NCBI GenBank assembly: GCA_903899015.1
Contig: CAIUHP010000076.1
Location: 1-64,000, forward strand
Direction: 5' to 3'
Origin: an uncultured Armatimonadota bacterium
GTDB lineage: Bacteria > Armatimonadota > Fimbriimonadia > Fimbriimonadales > Fimbriimonadaceae
DNA length: 64,000 nucleotides
Within the stretch, counting starts at the first letter, position 1; the number at the start of each line of letters is the position of its first letter. The notes beneath the pieces were generated by a model. The model did not search any database and was not told the origin of the DNA. It saw only the letters and a program-made list of their open reading frames with translations. Shown here in pieces: positions 9,127 to 17,623 of the stretch. The position numbers and the translations under genes are program-made.

Positions 9127-9158
9127 AGACGGATGGATCTTAGCGGATCCATCCGTCT
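9127..9158. terminator. Bidirectional hairpin terminator
   Basis: Perfect 13-bp inverted repeat (9127-9139 with 9146-9158) with a six-base loop TTAGCG, between the convergent PepSY gene (stop 9118) and the NTF2-like gene (stop 9173). No long T run follows on either side, so it may act as a two-way transcript end or a 3' stabiliser. Confidence 0.75.
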
Positions 9159-9172
9159 CTAATCAGGCTCGA

Positions 9173-9661
9173 TTAGCCGCGCCCAATTGGGTGGTTGTCG
9201 ATGGACATCTTAACTTTGCCGGATTCGGAATACTTGATCATCCAGCCTTTAGGAGACTTGATCCAATCGGATTTGGTTCCTGTTGAACTCAGCTTAAACA
9301 TGCTTTTCTTACCGCCTTTACCTGGCACCTGGGCGGACATTTCTGAATTGATAACCACGTGCGCAACGTTTCCTTCGACCTTGAGCCCGGTGATGGTCTG
9401 GGACCACTTCACGCCATTCAGAACTTTCATTTGAGATTCGAAGTCGGTGAAGAACTGCTGACGTTTGATCTTAGGTCGCTCGGGGGCTTTCGCCCAGAAA
9501 TCGTTTGTGAAAACCGATTCAAATGACTTTTGGTCCTTGGTGCTAAATGCCTTACTGATAAATGCGTAGCGGGCTTGGAGCTCCTTTTTAACTGAAGCGT
9601 CGTTGGCAAAACAGCTTGCCGTAACTAGAGCAGCTAGCGAAAGCGTGAGCACAGGTTTCAT
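9173..9661 (-). CDS. Exported NTF2-like/SnoaL-type fold protein
   Basis: 162 residues. The signal peptide MKPVLTLSLAALVTASCFA leads into a DUF4440/NTF2-like body: the first helix (ELQARYAFISKAFSTKD), a conserved pattern of FWAKAPERPKIKRQQFF, and paired strands (QTITGLKVEGNVAHVVINSE). This cone-shaped fold serves as enzyme or binding pocket; no catalytic residues stand out. The body resembles the exported protein at 10196-10642, so the two may be distant paralogues. Confidence 0.6.
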   Translation of the reverse strand: MKPVLTLSLAALVTASCFANDASVKKELQARYAFISKAFSTKDQKSFESVFTNDFWAKAPERPKIKRQQFFTDFESQMKVLNGVKWSQTITGLKVEGNVAHVVINSEMSAQVPGKGGKKSMFKLSSTGTKSDWIKSPKGWMIKYSESGKVKMSIDNHPIGRG

Positions 9662-9712
9662 GGATGGGATTATGAACCATATATGTGAATCCTATTGCGG
9701 TAGTCTCAGAGA

Positions 9713-10108
9713 GTGGTTGACCTCAACCGCTATCGTAAGTGGTTCTATGCAGCTGCCGCCTATAACGCGGTTTGGGGAACCATAGTAGGACTTTTCCCGG
9801 GCCTGATCTTTAAGTGGCTCGGCATGCCACTTCCGAATTATCCGTCTCTCATGCAGGCGATCGGAATGATCGTGGGCGTTTACGCCATTGGATACTGGTT
9901 GATCGGCCTGAACCCGCAACGATATGGACCATTCGTGTACATCGGATTAGCGGGCAAGATCCTTGGACCCATTGGATTTGCCTACTCGGCAATGAAAGGC
10001 GAGTTGCCGTGGTCATTTGGATTGGTAAATGTCACCAACGATCTCATTTGGTTGCCATCGTTCATTCCGTTTGCTTGGGCGGTCTACAAAAATGAACGGC
10101 TTAATTGA
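9713..10108 (+). CDS. Small four-helix integral membrane protein, function unknown
   Basis: 131 residues starting with GTG. About four hydrophobic segments are visible: AAAAYNAVWGTIVGLFP, MQAIGMIVGVYAIGYWLI, FVYIGLAGKILGPIGFAY and NDLIWLPSFIPFAWAVY. Gly- and aromatic-rich helices of this kind occur in small DoxX-like or unassigned membrane families; no functional residues can be named. A hairpin terminator follows. Confidence 0.55.
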   Translation: MVDLNRYRKWFYAAAAYNAVWGTIVGLFPGLIFKWLGMPLPNYPSLMQAIGMIVGVYAIGYWLIGLNPQRYGPFVYIGLAGKILGPIGFAYSAMKGELPWSFGLVNVTNDLIWLPSFIPFAWAVYKNERLN

Positions 10109-10152
10109 ATGGAGCCTGAGGTCAAGTTGGCTCGGTGCCGCAAGACGTAAGT

Positions 10153-10184
10153 CCCTTGCTTCGCACTAAGATGCAAAGCAAGGG
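10153..10184. terminator. Bidirectional hairpin terminator
   Basis: Stem CCCTTGCTT (10153-10161) pairs with AAGCAAGGG (10176-10184), and an inner GCA/TGC extension closes a short loop. It lies between the convergent genes ending at 10108 and 10196. Confidence 0.65.
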
Positions 10185-10195
10185 TCTCAAATGAA

Positions 10196-10642
10196 CTATC
10201 GAACTCGCGTTTCAGTCGTGACTTTATCAACCGTGCGAATCTCAGTCCAGCGTGAGCCGATGTTCTTCCAGGTATCCACTCCCTGTTCGTGGAATCTGAC
10301 GACATTTCGCTGTCCATAATCGAGCGTTAGTCGCAGATCGAATGTGACGTCAACAGTCTGGTCACGGTTCGTATCCACACGCATAATTTTCAAGTCACAC
10401 TTGATTTTATGAGCTTTAAACATATCCTCGGCGGAGGCAATGGTTGCTCGGCGATCGCGTTTTTTCCCATTGGCGTCGATCCAAACGAATCGTTCATCAA
10501 GATTGGATTGCCACACAAATAGATTTTTATTACTGATTATTTGCTGCATAGAGCGATAGCGTGACGCCCATTCGCGTGGAATACGGTCGGCAAACGCACT
10601 CGAGGCAACCGCCAGAAGAGCTAAGAGAAGGATTTTTTTCAT
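10196..10642 (-). CDS. Exported NTF2-like fold protein
   Basis: 148 residues from ATG 10642, which has an AGGAAA ribosome site. The signal peptide MKKILLLALLAVASSAFA is followed by a body of one long N-terminal helix region (WASRYRSMQQIIS), FVWQSNLDERFVWIDANG and antiparallel strands (KIMRVDTNRDQTVDVTFDL, GVDTWKNIGSRWTEI). This is the layout of a DUF4440/SnoaL-like domain. No function can be assigned. An in-frame extension upstream to 10777 is discounted because the signal peptide starts at 10642. Confidence 0.6.
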   Translation of the reverse strand: MKKILLLALLAVASSAFADRIPREWASRYRSMQQIISNKNLFVWQSNLDERFVWIDANGKKRDRRATIASAEDMFKAHKIKCDLKIMRVDTNRDQTVDVTFDLRLTLDYGQRNVVRFHEQGVDTWKNIGSRWTEIRTVDKVTTETRVR

Positions 10643-10775
10643 GAGATATTTCCTAGACGCCTGAGCGCAGTAGATGAGATGGTAGCACGAATGAAAAAGT
10701 GAGCCGCGGGCGAAGAAGGTCTCAAGAAAATTGGACCTTTCTTGAAGTTGAACCGCCCTATACTCGGGGCACATC

Positions 10776-11798
10776 ATGGCTCAAAACGGCTATCCCGAAA
10801 TCGAAGACCAGGAAAGCACTCGAGTAGAGAAATTTCTCCTCGTAATTCTTGTCGGATTTCTACTCATGGGTGGTTTCTGGGTCTTTGATCAGATCCAAAA
10901 CATGATCGCACAGCCTGTGCTTCGAAGCGATTATGAAATGACATCAATGGTCGGGGAAAAGAACCGCGATGCAACTTCCATTGAAGAGCAACTTGCTATA
11001 ACACCGTTACGCAAGAAGGCTGCCAAGCAAGAAGAGGTCGTTAGACACTTAAACGACGTGGTTGCCAATTCCGAAGCGAACTTAAGGCGAGCAGAATCAG
11101 ATTATAAATTCCAACGAGAGGAATTCCGTACATCCATCGAGTCAAAAGGTTATCAGCATCAGGACCCTAAGAAATTCGAAGTTGCCCGGTCAAGTTTTCA
11201 AGCTTCGCAAAAGCAAACAAGTGTCGCAGAAGCAACTTTAAAAGCTGCCCAGAAGGATCTCGAAGGCCAACAACATGTCATTGATCAACGCGCCGTTGTA
11301 GCTCAGAGAATTTATGACCAGCGCACGTCTGCTCGAAACTTGAAGCTTTTCGCAATCAATTTCTTGTTTGCGCTCACTTGCCTAGGAGTTACATGGAAAG
11401 CATGGACGAGAGGCCGTCAAATTCGATGGCGATACCAGTCCGTTCTTACGGCCGGATTTATCGCTGCGGTTCTGCAACTATTCGCTTTATCGTTCCGCTA
11501 TTTGTGGGAAATATTCCTTGCGGATCTTGCCGTGCTCGGAATATCGGTCATCGGTACCGTCGTTTCTGTTCTGGCAATCGTTGGCATCAAAAGATGGCTG
11601 TTCTCTCCTGAGAGAGTTGCTCAAGCTCGTTTAAGCAATCGACGTTGTCCAAGTTGCGCGACTCCTTTCACCGATTCTCAAACGCATTGTTGGCAATGCG
11701 GAAACCGATTGGTTGAGACATGCGATTCTTGTGGAAGCAACCGCCTTATATTCGCTCCCTTCTGTGGGACTTGTGGAAGACCCAATCAAGTGCCTTAA
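10776..11798 (+). CDS. Membrane protein with coiled coil and double zinc ribbon
   Basis: 340 residues. A membrane helix near residues 20-36 is followed by an extended coiled coil of about 110 residues (about 75-185: EEVVRHLNDVVANSEANLRR and following), then three closely spaced helices (about 190-275). The C-terminal tail has two CxxC pairs twice over: CPSC/CWQCG and CDSCG/CGTCG, a double zinc ribbon on the cytoplasmic side. The layout suggests a periplasmic or surface sensor/scaffold coiled coil tethered to a cytoplasmic metal-binding module. No known family was recognised. Its stop codon overlaps the stop of the convergent epimerase gene. Confidence 0.6.
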   Translation: MAQNGYPEIEDQESTRVEKFLLVILVGFLLMGGFWVFDQIQNMIAQPVLRSDYEMTSMVGEKNRDATSIEEQLAITPLRKKAAKQEEVVRHLNDVVANSEANLRRAESDYKFQREEFRTSIESKGYQHQDPKKFEVARSSFQASQKQTSVAEATLKAAQKDLEGQQHVIDQRAVVAQRIYDQRTSARNLKLFAINFLFALTCLGVTWKAWTRGRQIRWRYQSVLTAGFIAAVLQLFALSFRYLWEIFLADLAVLGISVIGTVVSVLAIVGIKRWLFSPERVAQARLSNRRCPSCATPFTDSQTHCWQCGNRLVETCDSCGSNRLIFAPFCGTCGRPNQVP

Positions 11799-12697
11799 GC
11801 CTTGAGTTGGTTAACAAACTGATAGACGTGAGACTTAATGGCTTCGCGCGAATCGAAGTCAATCTCGAAGAATCTTTTGATCTTGTCCACATTGAAATCA
11901 AACCGCTCGGGCTCTTCGGGAGGCGAGATGATTTTGCTCTTGGATTGAGCGGCTTCGATGGCAATCTCGGCGATATCACGCCAACGAATGATTTTTGAGT
12001 CAACTGCGATGAAAATTTCTCGGTTGCAATCGGATTCTAGAACCGCCTGATAGAGAATAGGAACATCTGAACCCGAAATGAATTGACGACCAGCGGTCTC
12101 GGAAAGGGGAATATCACGGCCCTCAATCGCGGATCGAACGATTGCTTCTAGGGTTCGGTCCGATTTCAGTCGGGTCGAGTGGAACGCTGTTTGACCTATA
12201 ACGGGCCCGAGTCGAATAATATTGACGCGTGTCTTGCTCGATAGCGATTTATCGATGGCGCTTCGTTCAGACGTGTGTTTGACGTGAGCGTATGGCTCCA
12301 TATTTTCTGGATAGAGAACCGATGATTCATCCATCAATCGCGTGAAAGGTCGATGAACTGCAGTGGAAGACGTGTAGAGAATCTGCGGAATCGCAAGTTC
12401 CTTCGCCATGACAAAGAGTCGATTGGATACGTCGCAATCCTCGTCACTATCTTCTGAACCGCTCATGTCCCAAATGAGAGAGTTGTGGATGATGGCATCT
12501 TGCCCAGCAAGGTAGGGTTCAAGCGAATCGGTATTCCGAATGTCATCTTGGACGATGCGCACCCGAGGGAGGGCAACAATCTCGGGTGAACGGCTCGGAT
12601 CTCTGGCGAGGACAGTTAATTCGTAGCTTTGCTTACTAAAATGCTTTACGAGGAACGAACCTACATATCCCGTTCCCCCGGTTAAAAACACCCTCAT
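11795..12697 (-). CDS. NAD(P)-dependent epimerase/dehydratase (extended SDR)
   Basis: 300 residues, cytoplasmic. The N-terminal Rossmann motif GGTGYVG (residues 7-13) binds NAD(P); DDIRNTDSL marks the adenine-side strand; the catalytic Ser is near 110-111 (LYTSST) with Tyr136-x3-Lys140 (YAHVK). It belongs to the extended short-chain dehydrogenase group that epimerises, dehydrates or reduces nucleotide sugars or similar. The substrate is unknown because no sugar biosynthesis genes adjoin. It is convergent with the preceding gene, sharing the bases of the two stop codons. Confidence 0.8.
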   Translation of the reverse strand: MRVFLTGGTGYVGSFLVKHFSKQSYELTVLARDPSRSPEIVALPRVRIVQDDIRNTDSLEPYLAGQDAIIHNSLIWDMSGSEDSDEDCDVSNRLFVMAKELAIPQILYTSSTAVHRPFTRLMDESSVLYPENMEPYAHVKHTSERSAIDKSLSSKTRVNIIRLGPVIGQTAFHSTRLKSDRTLEAIVRSAIEGRDIPLSETAGRQFISGSDVPILYQAVLESDCNREIFIAVDSKIIRWRDIAEIAIEAAQSKSKIISPPEEPERFDFNVDKIKRFFEIDFDSREAIKSHVYQFVNQLKA

Positions 12698-12808
12698 TTG
12701 CTCGTGAGGCTACCACGCCTCGCCTGCTGAACACTTACCAAATCGAGCATATTCTGTCACTCTAAATCACACCAACATGTTTGCCGGTGACTCACCGGGG
12801 AGATTCTT

Positions 12809-13408
12809 ATGTCCGATTCTATGTCCCGTCGTTCTTTATGCAAGTGGTCTGCAAGCGCTGCAATCACAACCTTGGCTGGTCTCGCCCTTGGCCAAGATCC
12901 TACGAAGCCACCTAGCCCGGTCGAAGCCGCGTTCACGCGCGATTATCCTGCCCCCGATTTCAACCCCCGATGGAAGAAACCGCAGATCAATCGCACGATG
13001 CTTCAAGACTTCGTCATTTACGCTCACTCAGATCTTGCGATGACGAAAACGCTCTTGGATAAGGAGCCATTGCTGATAAACGGCGTGATGGATTGGGGCG
13101 CTGGAGATTGGGAGTCCGGAATCGGAGGAGCCTCCCACATGGGACGGCACGACATCGTCGAATTTTTGCTAGAGCGTGGTGCGCGTATCGATATTTTTAC
13201 CGCAACGATGATGGGACAACTTCAGGCAGTTAAGTCATTTTTGAAGCTTCAACCCAAATTGATCGATTCTCGTGGACCCCATGGGTTCTCGCTCCATTTC
13301 CATGCTCAATTGGCCGGAAAAGATGCCGATCGAATGCTTAAATACCTGCAGTCAGTCAAACGAGTCGAAATGAAGCCGAACCCTTTCCTGCAGAAAGGTA
13401 GCGGTTAG
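12809..13408 (+). CDS. Tat-exported ankyrin-repeat-like protein
   Basis: 199 residues with ATG 12809 six bases after GGGGAG. The N-terminus (MSRRSLCKWSASAAITT) is a twin-arginine-type signal. The body has two or three ankyrin-like units (IYAHSDLAMTKTLLDKEPLL, GASHMGRHDIVEFLLERGAR, GQLQAVKSFLKLQPKLI), a helix-turn-helix stack used for protein contacts. Tat export of a small ankyrin protein suggests a periplasmic binding role. The partner is unknown. Confidence 0.65.
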   Translation: MSDSMSRRSLCKWSASAAITTLAGLALGQDPTKPPSPVEAAFTRDYPAPDFNPRWKKPQINRTMLQDFVIYAHSDLAMTKTLLDKEPLLINGVMDWGAGDWESGIGGASHMGRHDIVEFLLERGARIDIFTATMMGQLQAVKSFLKLQPKLIDSRGPHGFSLHFHAQLAGKDADRMLKYLQSVKRVEMKPNPFLQKGSG

Positions 13409-13415
13409 TTTTGCC

Positions 13416-13829
13416 TTAGCGCTTGCTGTCTAGGGCTTCCAGATTCTCAAGTTTTCTAGCCCGAACCATGGAGCGGACCAATTCTTCGGGCACCGGATTG
13501 TTCGGCTTGAACTGAATGGTGCCCTTTGAGATCTTAAAGTCTTTGAGTTGGTCCTCAAAGTCTCGGACGGTGTGACCGGGAAAGAGGGAACAGTGATTCT
13601 TGAAGGCCGCAAACCCGATCAACATACCGTTCAATTTATAGAGCGGTATGCGATAGCTGATGACCTCTTCTGCCTCAGGAGCTTCGTCACGAATAATCTC
13701 GCGCAACCGAATGAGCGCTTGACGAGCTTCGGGGTTATGAACCATGTCGATATATTCGTCGACCGTCGTCGGCACGAAAGGTTGATCGTTCCTCAAATTA
13801 ACCCCGGTTATAGAGAGCTTGGACCTCAT
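13416..13829 (-). CDS. DUF1801 family protein (YdhG-like, iron-chaperone/frataxin-like fold)
   Basis: 137 residues from ATG 13829. The body matches the DUF1801/YdhG family: TVDEYIDMVHNPEARQALI, EVISYRIPLYKLNGMLIGFA, KNHCSLFPG, GTIQFKPNNPVPEELVRSMV. Members are small cytoplasmic proteins proposed to have a frataxin-like fold; the biochemical role is poorly defined. The ATG start overlaps the last 32 bases of the LamG lipoprotein gene; a TTG at 13796 just after that gene's stop is an alternative. Either way the two genes look translationally coupled. Confidence 0.7.
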   Translation of the reverse strand: MRSKLSITGVNLRNDQPFVPTTVDEYIDMVHNPEARQALIRLREIIRDEAPEAEEVISYRIPLYKLNGMLIGFAAFKNHCSLFPGHTVRDFEDQLKDFKISKGTIQFKPNNPVPEELVRSMVRARKLENLEALDSKR

Positions 13830-14556
13830 TTGCCCCAAGAGCTCGATCGTAGATTCGGAGATCTTTGATCGCGCCATTCCACCCCATGTCGTATCCGGAA
13901 TTCGGAAATCCGTTGTTCGTGCCAATTCCAATTCCCGGAAGTTGAGTTGGATCGAGCGGGACGACGGGTGTGAGCCCAGGTACGTTGGAGAACTGACTGA
14001 CTTGTTTTCCGTTCATGTATAGGGTTTGTATGCCCTTTACTTGGTCGTAAGTCGCTGTTACGAATACGAACGTGTTGAGCGGGAATGGGTCAGGAGCGTT
14101 CAAGCCCGAAGCCTGAGTAGAACTGGTAACCAAGAACTGAAAAGTGCCGTCGGGGGCAACTTGGAGATCCCAAGGATCTAGGCCGTTACGCTCGTCCCCG
14201 TCAAAGATAATGGTTGCCCATATCTGTGAATTTGTAGGATAAGAGTAAAGACTCGCCCATGCGCTAATGGAAAACGATTTTTGGAACTGAAGCTCGGGAG
14301 CGGGGGGCAGATTGATTCCGGTGGTGGTTCCGTTAAAAACAATTGCTTGGCCTTTGCCAGTATCGATGTAGGACACCGGACCGATTGGCGTGGTGCTCAG
14401 GTTCCCGGAAGAATCTGTTCCTGAACCATCAAACTTCCATTCGTGAATAAGGCCCACTTTGAGCGGATCGGAACTACTACCGCCACCTCCGCCGCAACCT
14501 GCTACCAAAAGTGAGAGGGTCACAGCGAAAATCGAGACTCTGTTTAATGTTTTCAT
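13798..14556 (-). CDS. LamG-domain lipoprotein
   Basis: 252 residues with a lipoprotein signal: hydrophobic IFAVTLSLLVAGC, lipobox LVAGC, then a Gly/Ser linker. The mature part is a single LamG/concanavalin-like jelly roll (LamG_3 type): HEWKFDGSGTDSSGN, FSISAWASLYS, FVFVTATYDQVKG, LYMNGKQV, KDLRIYDRALGANEVQALY. Such domains bind sugars or proteins at the cell surface. It is upstream of, and overlaps, the DUF1801 gene. Confidence 0.8.
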   Translation of the reverse strand: MKTLNRVSIFAVTLSLLVAGCGGGGGSSSDPLKVGLIHEWKFDGSGTDSSGNLSTTPIGPVSYIDTGKGQAIVFNGTTTGINLPPAPELQFQKSFSISAWASLYSYPTNSQIWATIIFDGDERNGLDPWDLQVAPDGTFQFLVTSSTQASGLNAPDPFPLNTFVFVTATYDQVKGIQTLYMNGKQVSQFSNVPGLTPVVPLDPTQLPGIGIGTNNGFPNSGYDMGWNGAIKDLRIYDRALGANEVQALYNRG

Positions 14557-14649
14557 GAGCGCTTCAAGCCAAGCCGATGGGTCCGCTTGATTATGTGAGT
14601 TTTGACGTGGTCGACCAAGTTAAAGTTTCCTTGGCTCCTATTTGGTTTC

Positions 14650-15381
14650 TTACTTGACAATTCCACAACCCCAACCGTCAAATACCCCTTGCTGAGCTTC
14701 TGTTTGAGCTCGAAGAAATGCGCAATCTTGAGCTAAAGCAAGAGGCTCGGCCTTTCCAAATTTCACCAAACTGACCGTGAAAGGTTGGTCCGGACTATCC
14801 GTCTCGTAAATCCCAGACTTTCCAAGCGTAAAGCCGTTTGCTGTTACCGCATCTGCAAAGGTTTGAGCTTGGTCTCGAGTATCGAAATAGGACGTAAAAT
14901 CTATGTCTCGTTCCTTGGATGATACGTCACCATGTTGGGCCAAAGTTTGGATTAGGGCTTGGTTGCGTCCGATCTCCTTTTCTATTGGAGAAGCCGCCAT
15001 GTTGGCATCAAACCAGAGCCACTGAGGATCGAGTCGCGTTGCAAGCTCGATCGTTACCTTTTGTAACAAGCCAGTCTTGATAACGAGATTTGATGGTGCG
15101 GCCTTGGACGAGTGGAAGACCACTTTAACGTTTCCTGAATGGGTGATATGCCCTAAGTAGATGAAATCCGATCCGAGCTTGGCGATAATGGAGTCTTCGA
15201 TCCTTAGTGCTTTGGATAGCTCACCCGAATCTGGCAATCCATCGGGCCGGGTTTTGTAAGGAATCGCACCGGTTACCAAGTGAGGTGTCAAGGACATCGT
15301 CAATCCGTCAACATCCCGAACCGTAACGAGATAGGGAAGCCCATTGTTGGGGCGATTGAATTGATAGAATGTTGGTTCCAT
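14650..15381 (-). CDS. DUF695-RraB fusion protein
   Basis: 243 residues from ATG 15381. The N-terminal half resembles DUF695 (LSKALRIEDSIIAKLGSDFI, YLGHITHSGNVKVVFHSS). The C-terminal about 85 residues resemble RraB, the inhibitor of RNase E (DIDFTSYFDTRDQAQTFAD, ending EAQQGVFDGWGCGIVK, where DGWG is the family signature). DUF695 next to RraB is a known combination, though its role is not established; RraB alone binds RNase E. It is cytoplasmic. A GTG/ATG start slightly upstream at 15399 is possible but less likely. Confidence 0.65.
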   Translation of the reverse strand: MEPTFYQFNRPNNGLPYLVTVRDVDGLTMSLTPHLVTGAIPYKTRPDGLPDSGELSKALRIEDSIIAKLGSDFIYLGHITHSGNVKVVFHSSKAAPSNLVIKTGLLQKVTIELATRLDPQWLWFDANMAASPIEKEIGRNQALIQTLAQHGDVSSKERDIDFTSYFDTRDQAQTFADAVTANGFTLGKSGIYETDSPDQPFTVSLVKFGKAEPLALAQDCAFLRAQTEAQQGVFDGWGCGIVK

Positions 15382-15472
15382 GGTAACTAGCCGAAGCACT
15401 TAACTATAACGCTTTGTTTCAGATGGAAGAGAACTCCAATGCTGAATTTTATCCTTGGTATGCTTTGGCTCG

Positions 15473-16378
15473 ATGCGAAAACCTCATCCGATACCTACAG
15501 GTGGAACGATTCGGTTTGTCAGTCCTGCAAACCACGTTGAATTGAAGGACATATCGGATGCCACATCCACTTTTGAATCCGCTGGATACAAAGTTCAGTT
15601 TGGCAAACATGTCTTTGATCGGTATCAGACATACGCTGGATGCGATGAACATCGTGCGTCCGACATCATGGAAGCATTTCTTGATCCTGAAGTTGACGCA
15701 GTGGTTTGTTCGCGAGGCGGTTACGGCTCAGCTCGCCTGATTCCTTATCTTGATCTTGAACAGATTGCTGCTTCGGGTAAACCGTTCTTTGGCTTCAGCG
15801 ATGTCACGTCGCTTCATCTCGCCATCAACCGCAGAGGACTCGCAACCTACTATTCTCCAATGGGAGGAAGTCTTGGTCCTTCACGACCTCCTTGTGTAAG
15901 GGAATCTCTCTTACGCGCATTTGCTGGACAAGATCCGCTTGCCGTTCGTTGTCGGCCCGGAGATTGCGTGGTGCCAGGAAAGGCCATAGGAATATCGTCG
16001 GGCGGCTGTTTGACTCTTGTAGTTGATTCCCTTGGTACCCCGGATGCAGTGATCACTGAAGGGCGAATTCTGTTTTTGGAAGATGTCTCAGAAAAGCCTC
16101 ATCGAGTGGATGCCTCACTCACGCATCTGCTGCTTGCTGGCAAACTTCAAGAGTGCGCAGGCATTGTTATCGGAGAAATGACGGAGACCAACTCACTTCG
16201 AGATATCGAAAAAGGATCCCCCACCTGGGAAGAGATCGTGCGTGAGAGAATTTCTCCGCTTGGTATCCCAACAATCGTCAATTTTCCGTTTGGCCACATT
16301 GAAGACTTGTTAACGATTCCCCTCGGTGTTGAATTGGAATTAGATGCGGACCAGGGAACGATAAGAATGGTGTCCTAA
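15473..16378 (+). CDS. LD-carboxypeptidase, peptidase family S66
   Basis: 301 residues, no signal peptide. Matches S66 LD-carboxypeptidases, which remove the terminal D-Ala from L,D-linked cell-wall tetrapeptides during cytoplasmic murein recycling; the family also includes MccF-type peptidases. The expected triad is visible: Ser109 in FFGFSDVTS, Glu203 in ILFLEDVSEKPHRVD and His275 in NFPFGHIEDLLTIPLG. RGGYGSARLI near residue 81 is another family hallmark. ATG 15473 is preferred over the in-frame start at 15455. Other peptidoglycan-recycling genes are in the same window (MurQ, kinase, amidase) but far away. Confidence 0.88.
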   Translation: MRKPHPIPTGGTIRFVSPANHVELKDISDATSTFESAGYKVQFGKHVFDRYQTYAGCDEHRASDIMEAFLDPEVDAVVCSRGGYGSARLIPYLDLEQIAASGKPFFGFSDVTSLHLAINRRGLATYYSPMGGSLGPSRPPCVRESLLRAFAGQDPLAVRCRPGDCVVPGKAIGISSGGCLTLVVDSLGTPDAVITEGRILFLEDVSEKPHRVDASLTHLLLAGKLQECAGIVIGEMTETNSLRDIEKGSPTWEEIVRERISPLGIPTIVNFPFGHIEDLLTIPLGVELELDADQGTIRMVS

Positions 16379-16395
16379 TCGCAGGGACACTCATC

Positions 16396-16872
16396 ATGAT
16401 TTGTGGCTTGCCGGGAGCAGGGAAGTCGACCCTTGCAAAAAGGATGGAATCCGAGCGAAATGCAATTCGCTTTTGCCCTGACGAGTGGATCGAGCCCATC
16501 TTGGCAAACCCGTTAGACGTGCAAGAAAGGGACCGACTGCGAGACCCGATCGAGAACCTTCAGTGGGAACTAGCTCAGACTTATTTGCAGAAGGGATTGA
16601 CTGTCATCCTTGAAAACGGATTTTGGGCGGAAGAGGAGCGATCACTTTATGCGATGGGTGCCTTGGAACTAGGAGCCAAGATCGAACTTTATTACCTGCA
16701 GATATCCGATGATCTTCAGCGGATGAGAATTGAATCTCGCAATCAGAACCTAGTATCACCGACCTTTGTTATGACGTTCGACGAAATCTGTCACGGACGA
16801 TCTGTATTTCAACCTCCGTCGGTAGGGGAACTTGCCTTTTATGACGCTTGGGAAGTTATCGTTCAGGGCTAA
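16396..16872 (+). CDS. P-loop kinase/ATPase (AAA_33/zeta-toxin-like fold), small
   Basis: 158 residues starting at ATG 16396, 17 bases after the LD-carboxypeptidase stop, probably co-transcribed. Walker A is GLPGAGKST (residues 4-12); DEW at about 34 and LENGFWAEEERSL fit the small-molecule or RNA-modifying kinase group (AAA_33). A lid-like segment with Arg (LQRMRIESRNQN) follows. Such proteins phosphorylate sugars, nucleosides, antibiotics or similar; the substrate is unknown. The neighbour suggests a muropeptide or sugar substrate, but that is only inference. Confidence 0.75.
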   Translation: MICGLPGAGKSTLAKRMESERNAIRFCPDEWIEPILANPLDVQERDRLRDPIENLQWELAQTYLQKGLTVILENGFWAEEERSLYAMGALELGAKIELYYLQISDDLQRMRIESRNQNLVSPTFVMTFDEICHGRSVFQPPSVGELAFYDAWEVIVQG

Positions 16873-16876
16873 TCGG

Positions 16877-17623
16877 CTAGCGCCCGTGAACGGTCGAAAT
16901 ATCCAGGAGCCATCCTAAGACGATGAGGACAGAGACCACCATTTCGGCAATCCCGATATGGACGGCTTTAACCGGGCGACCTGCCACTAGCGCTGAATAA
17001 CACGCCCTAAGGAAGCACGCCGAGTAAGCAGCGAATCGCCAATCGAGACCACCAAGTAAGAAATAGGCAAGTGGTACCAGGCACAAGCCCAACCCAACTC
17101 CTATCCAACGACAAATCTTAGAATCTTCCCGCCGAGCAATGAGTCCTCGGACCGATAAGATTGAAACGATGGGGCGAATCACCAAGATTGGCCAAGCATA
17201 AGGTGCCGCGACAACTGCCGCCGGAACGGCAAGCAACGAGCCGAAGCCTTCACGCAAGACGGACCGTTTCTCTGCTTTAGCGTCGATGAGCATGAAGACA
17301 CTTCCCATGACGATCAGTGAGCCCATGATTGCTAAGTTCAATACTGCGGCCATGATGAGCCACCCAGTGGCCAGCAAGATCCCTCCGATCCAAAAGCTGG
17401 GCATGGTTCTCGGATAACGCTTGCGCTTTGCCAGATCCTTGATTCCAATGAGAGCGGGTCGATAACCGAGAAAAGCAAGGAAGAAACCAATTGCTGTGAT
17501 TGCGTAGAGGCGGCCACCAACAATCGCAGAAATCAGCAACGGTTCCACTACAAACGCCCAACTTCCGTGTTCCTGAGGAAGGCTTTGTTTGATCCACACT
17601 TTTTTGTCAAGTTTGGGTGTCAT
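16877..17623 (-). CDS. YwiC-like family integral membrane protein
   Basis: 248 residues. The N-terminal LPQEHGSWAFVVEPLLISAI is the family signature of YwiC-like proteins. About seven or eight hydrophobic segments follow (AITAIGFFLAFLGYRPALI, LLATGWLIMAAVLNLAIMG, SIVVMGSVFMLIDAKAEKR and others), interspersed with a conserved RKRYPR loop. It is an inner-membrane protein. The family is uncharacterised, sometimes found near cytochrome or nitrogen genes, which is not the case here. Confidence 0.8.
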   Translation of the reverse strand: MTPKLDKKVWIKQSLPQEHGSWAFVVEPLLISAIVGGRLYAITAIGFFLAFLGYRPALIGIKDLAKRKRYPRTMPSFWIGGILLATGWLIMAAVLNLAIMGSLIVMGSVFMLIDAKAEKRSVLREGFGSLLAVPAAVVAAPYAWPILVIRPIVSILSVRGLIARREDSKICRWIGVGLGLCLVPLAYFLLGGLDWRFAAYSACFLRACYSALVAGRPVKAVHIGIAEMVVSVLIVLGWLLDISTVHGR

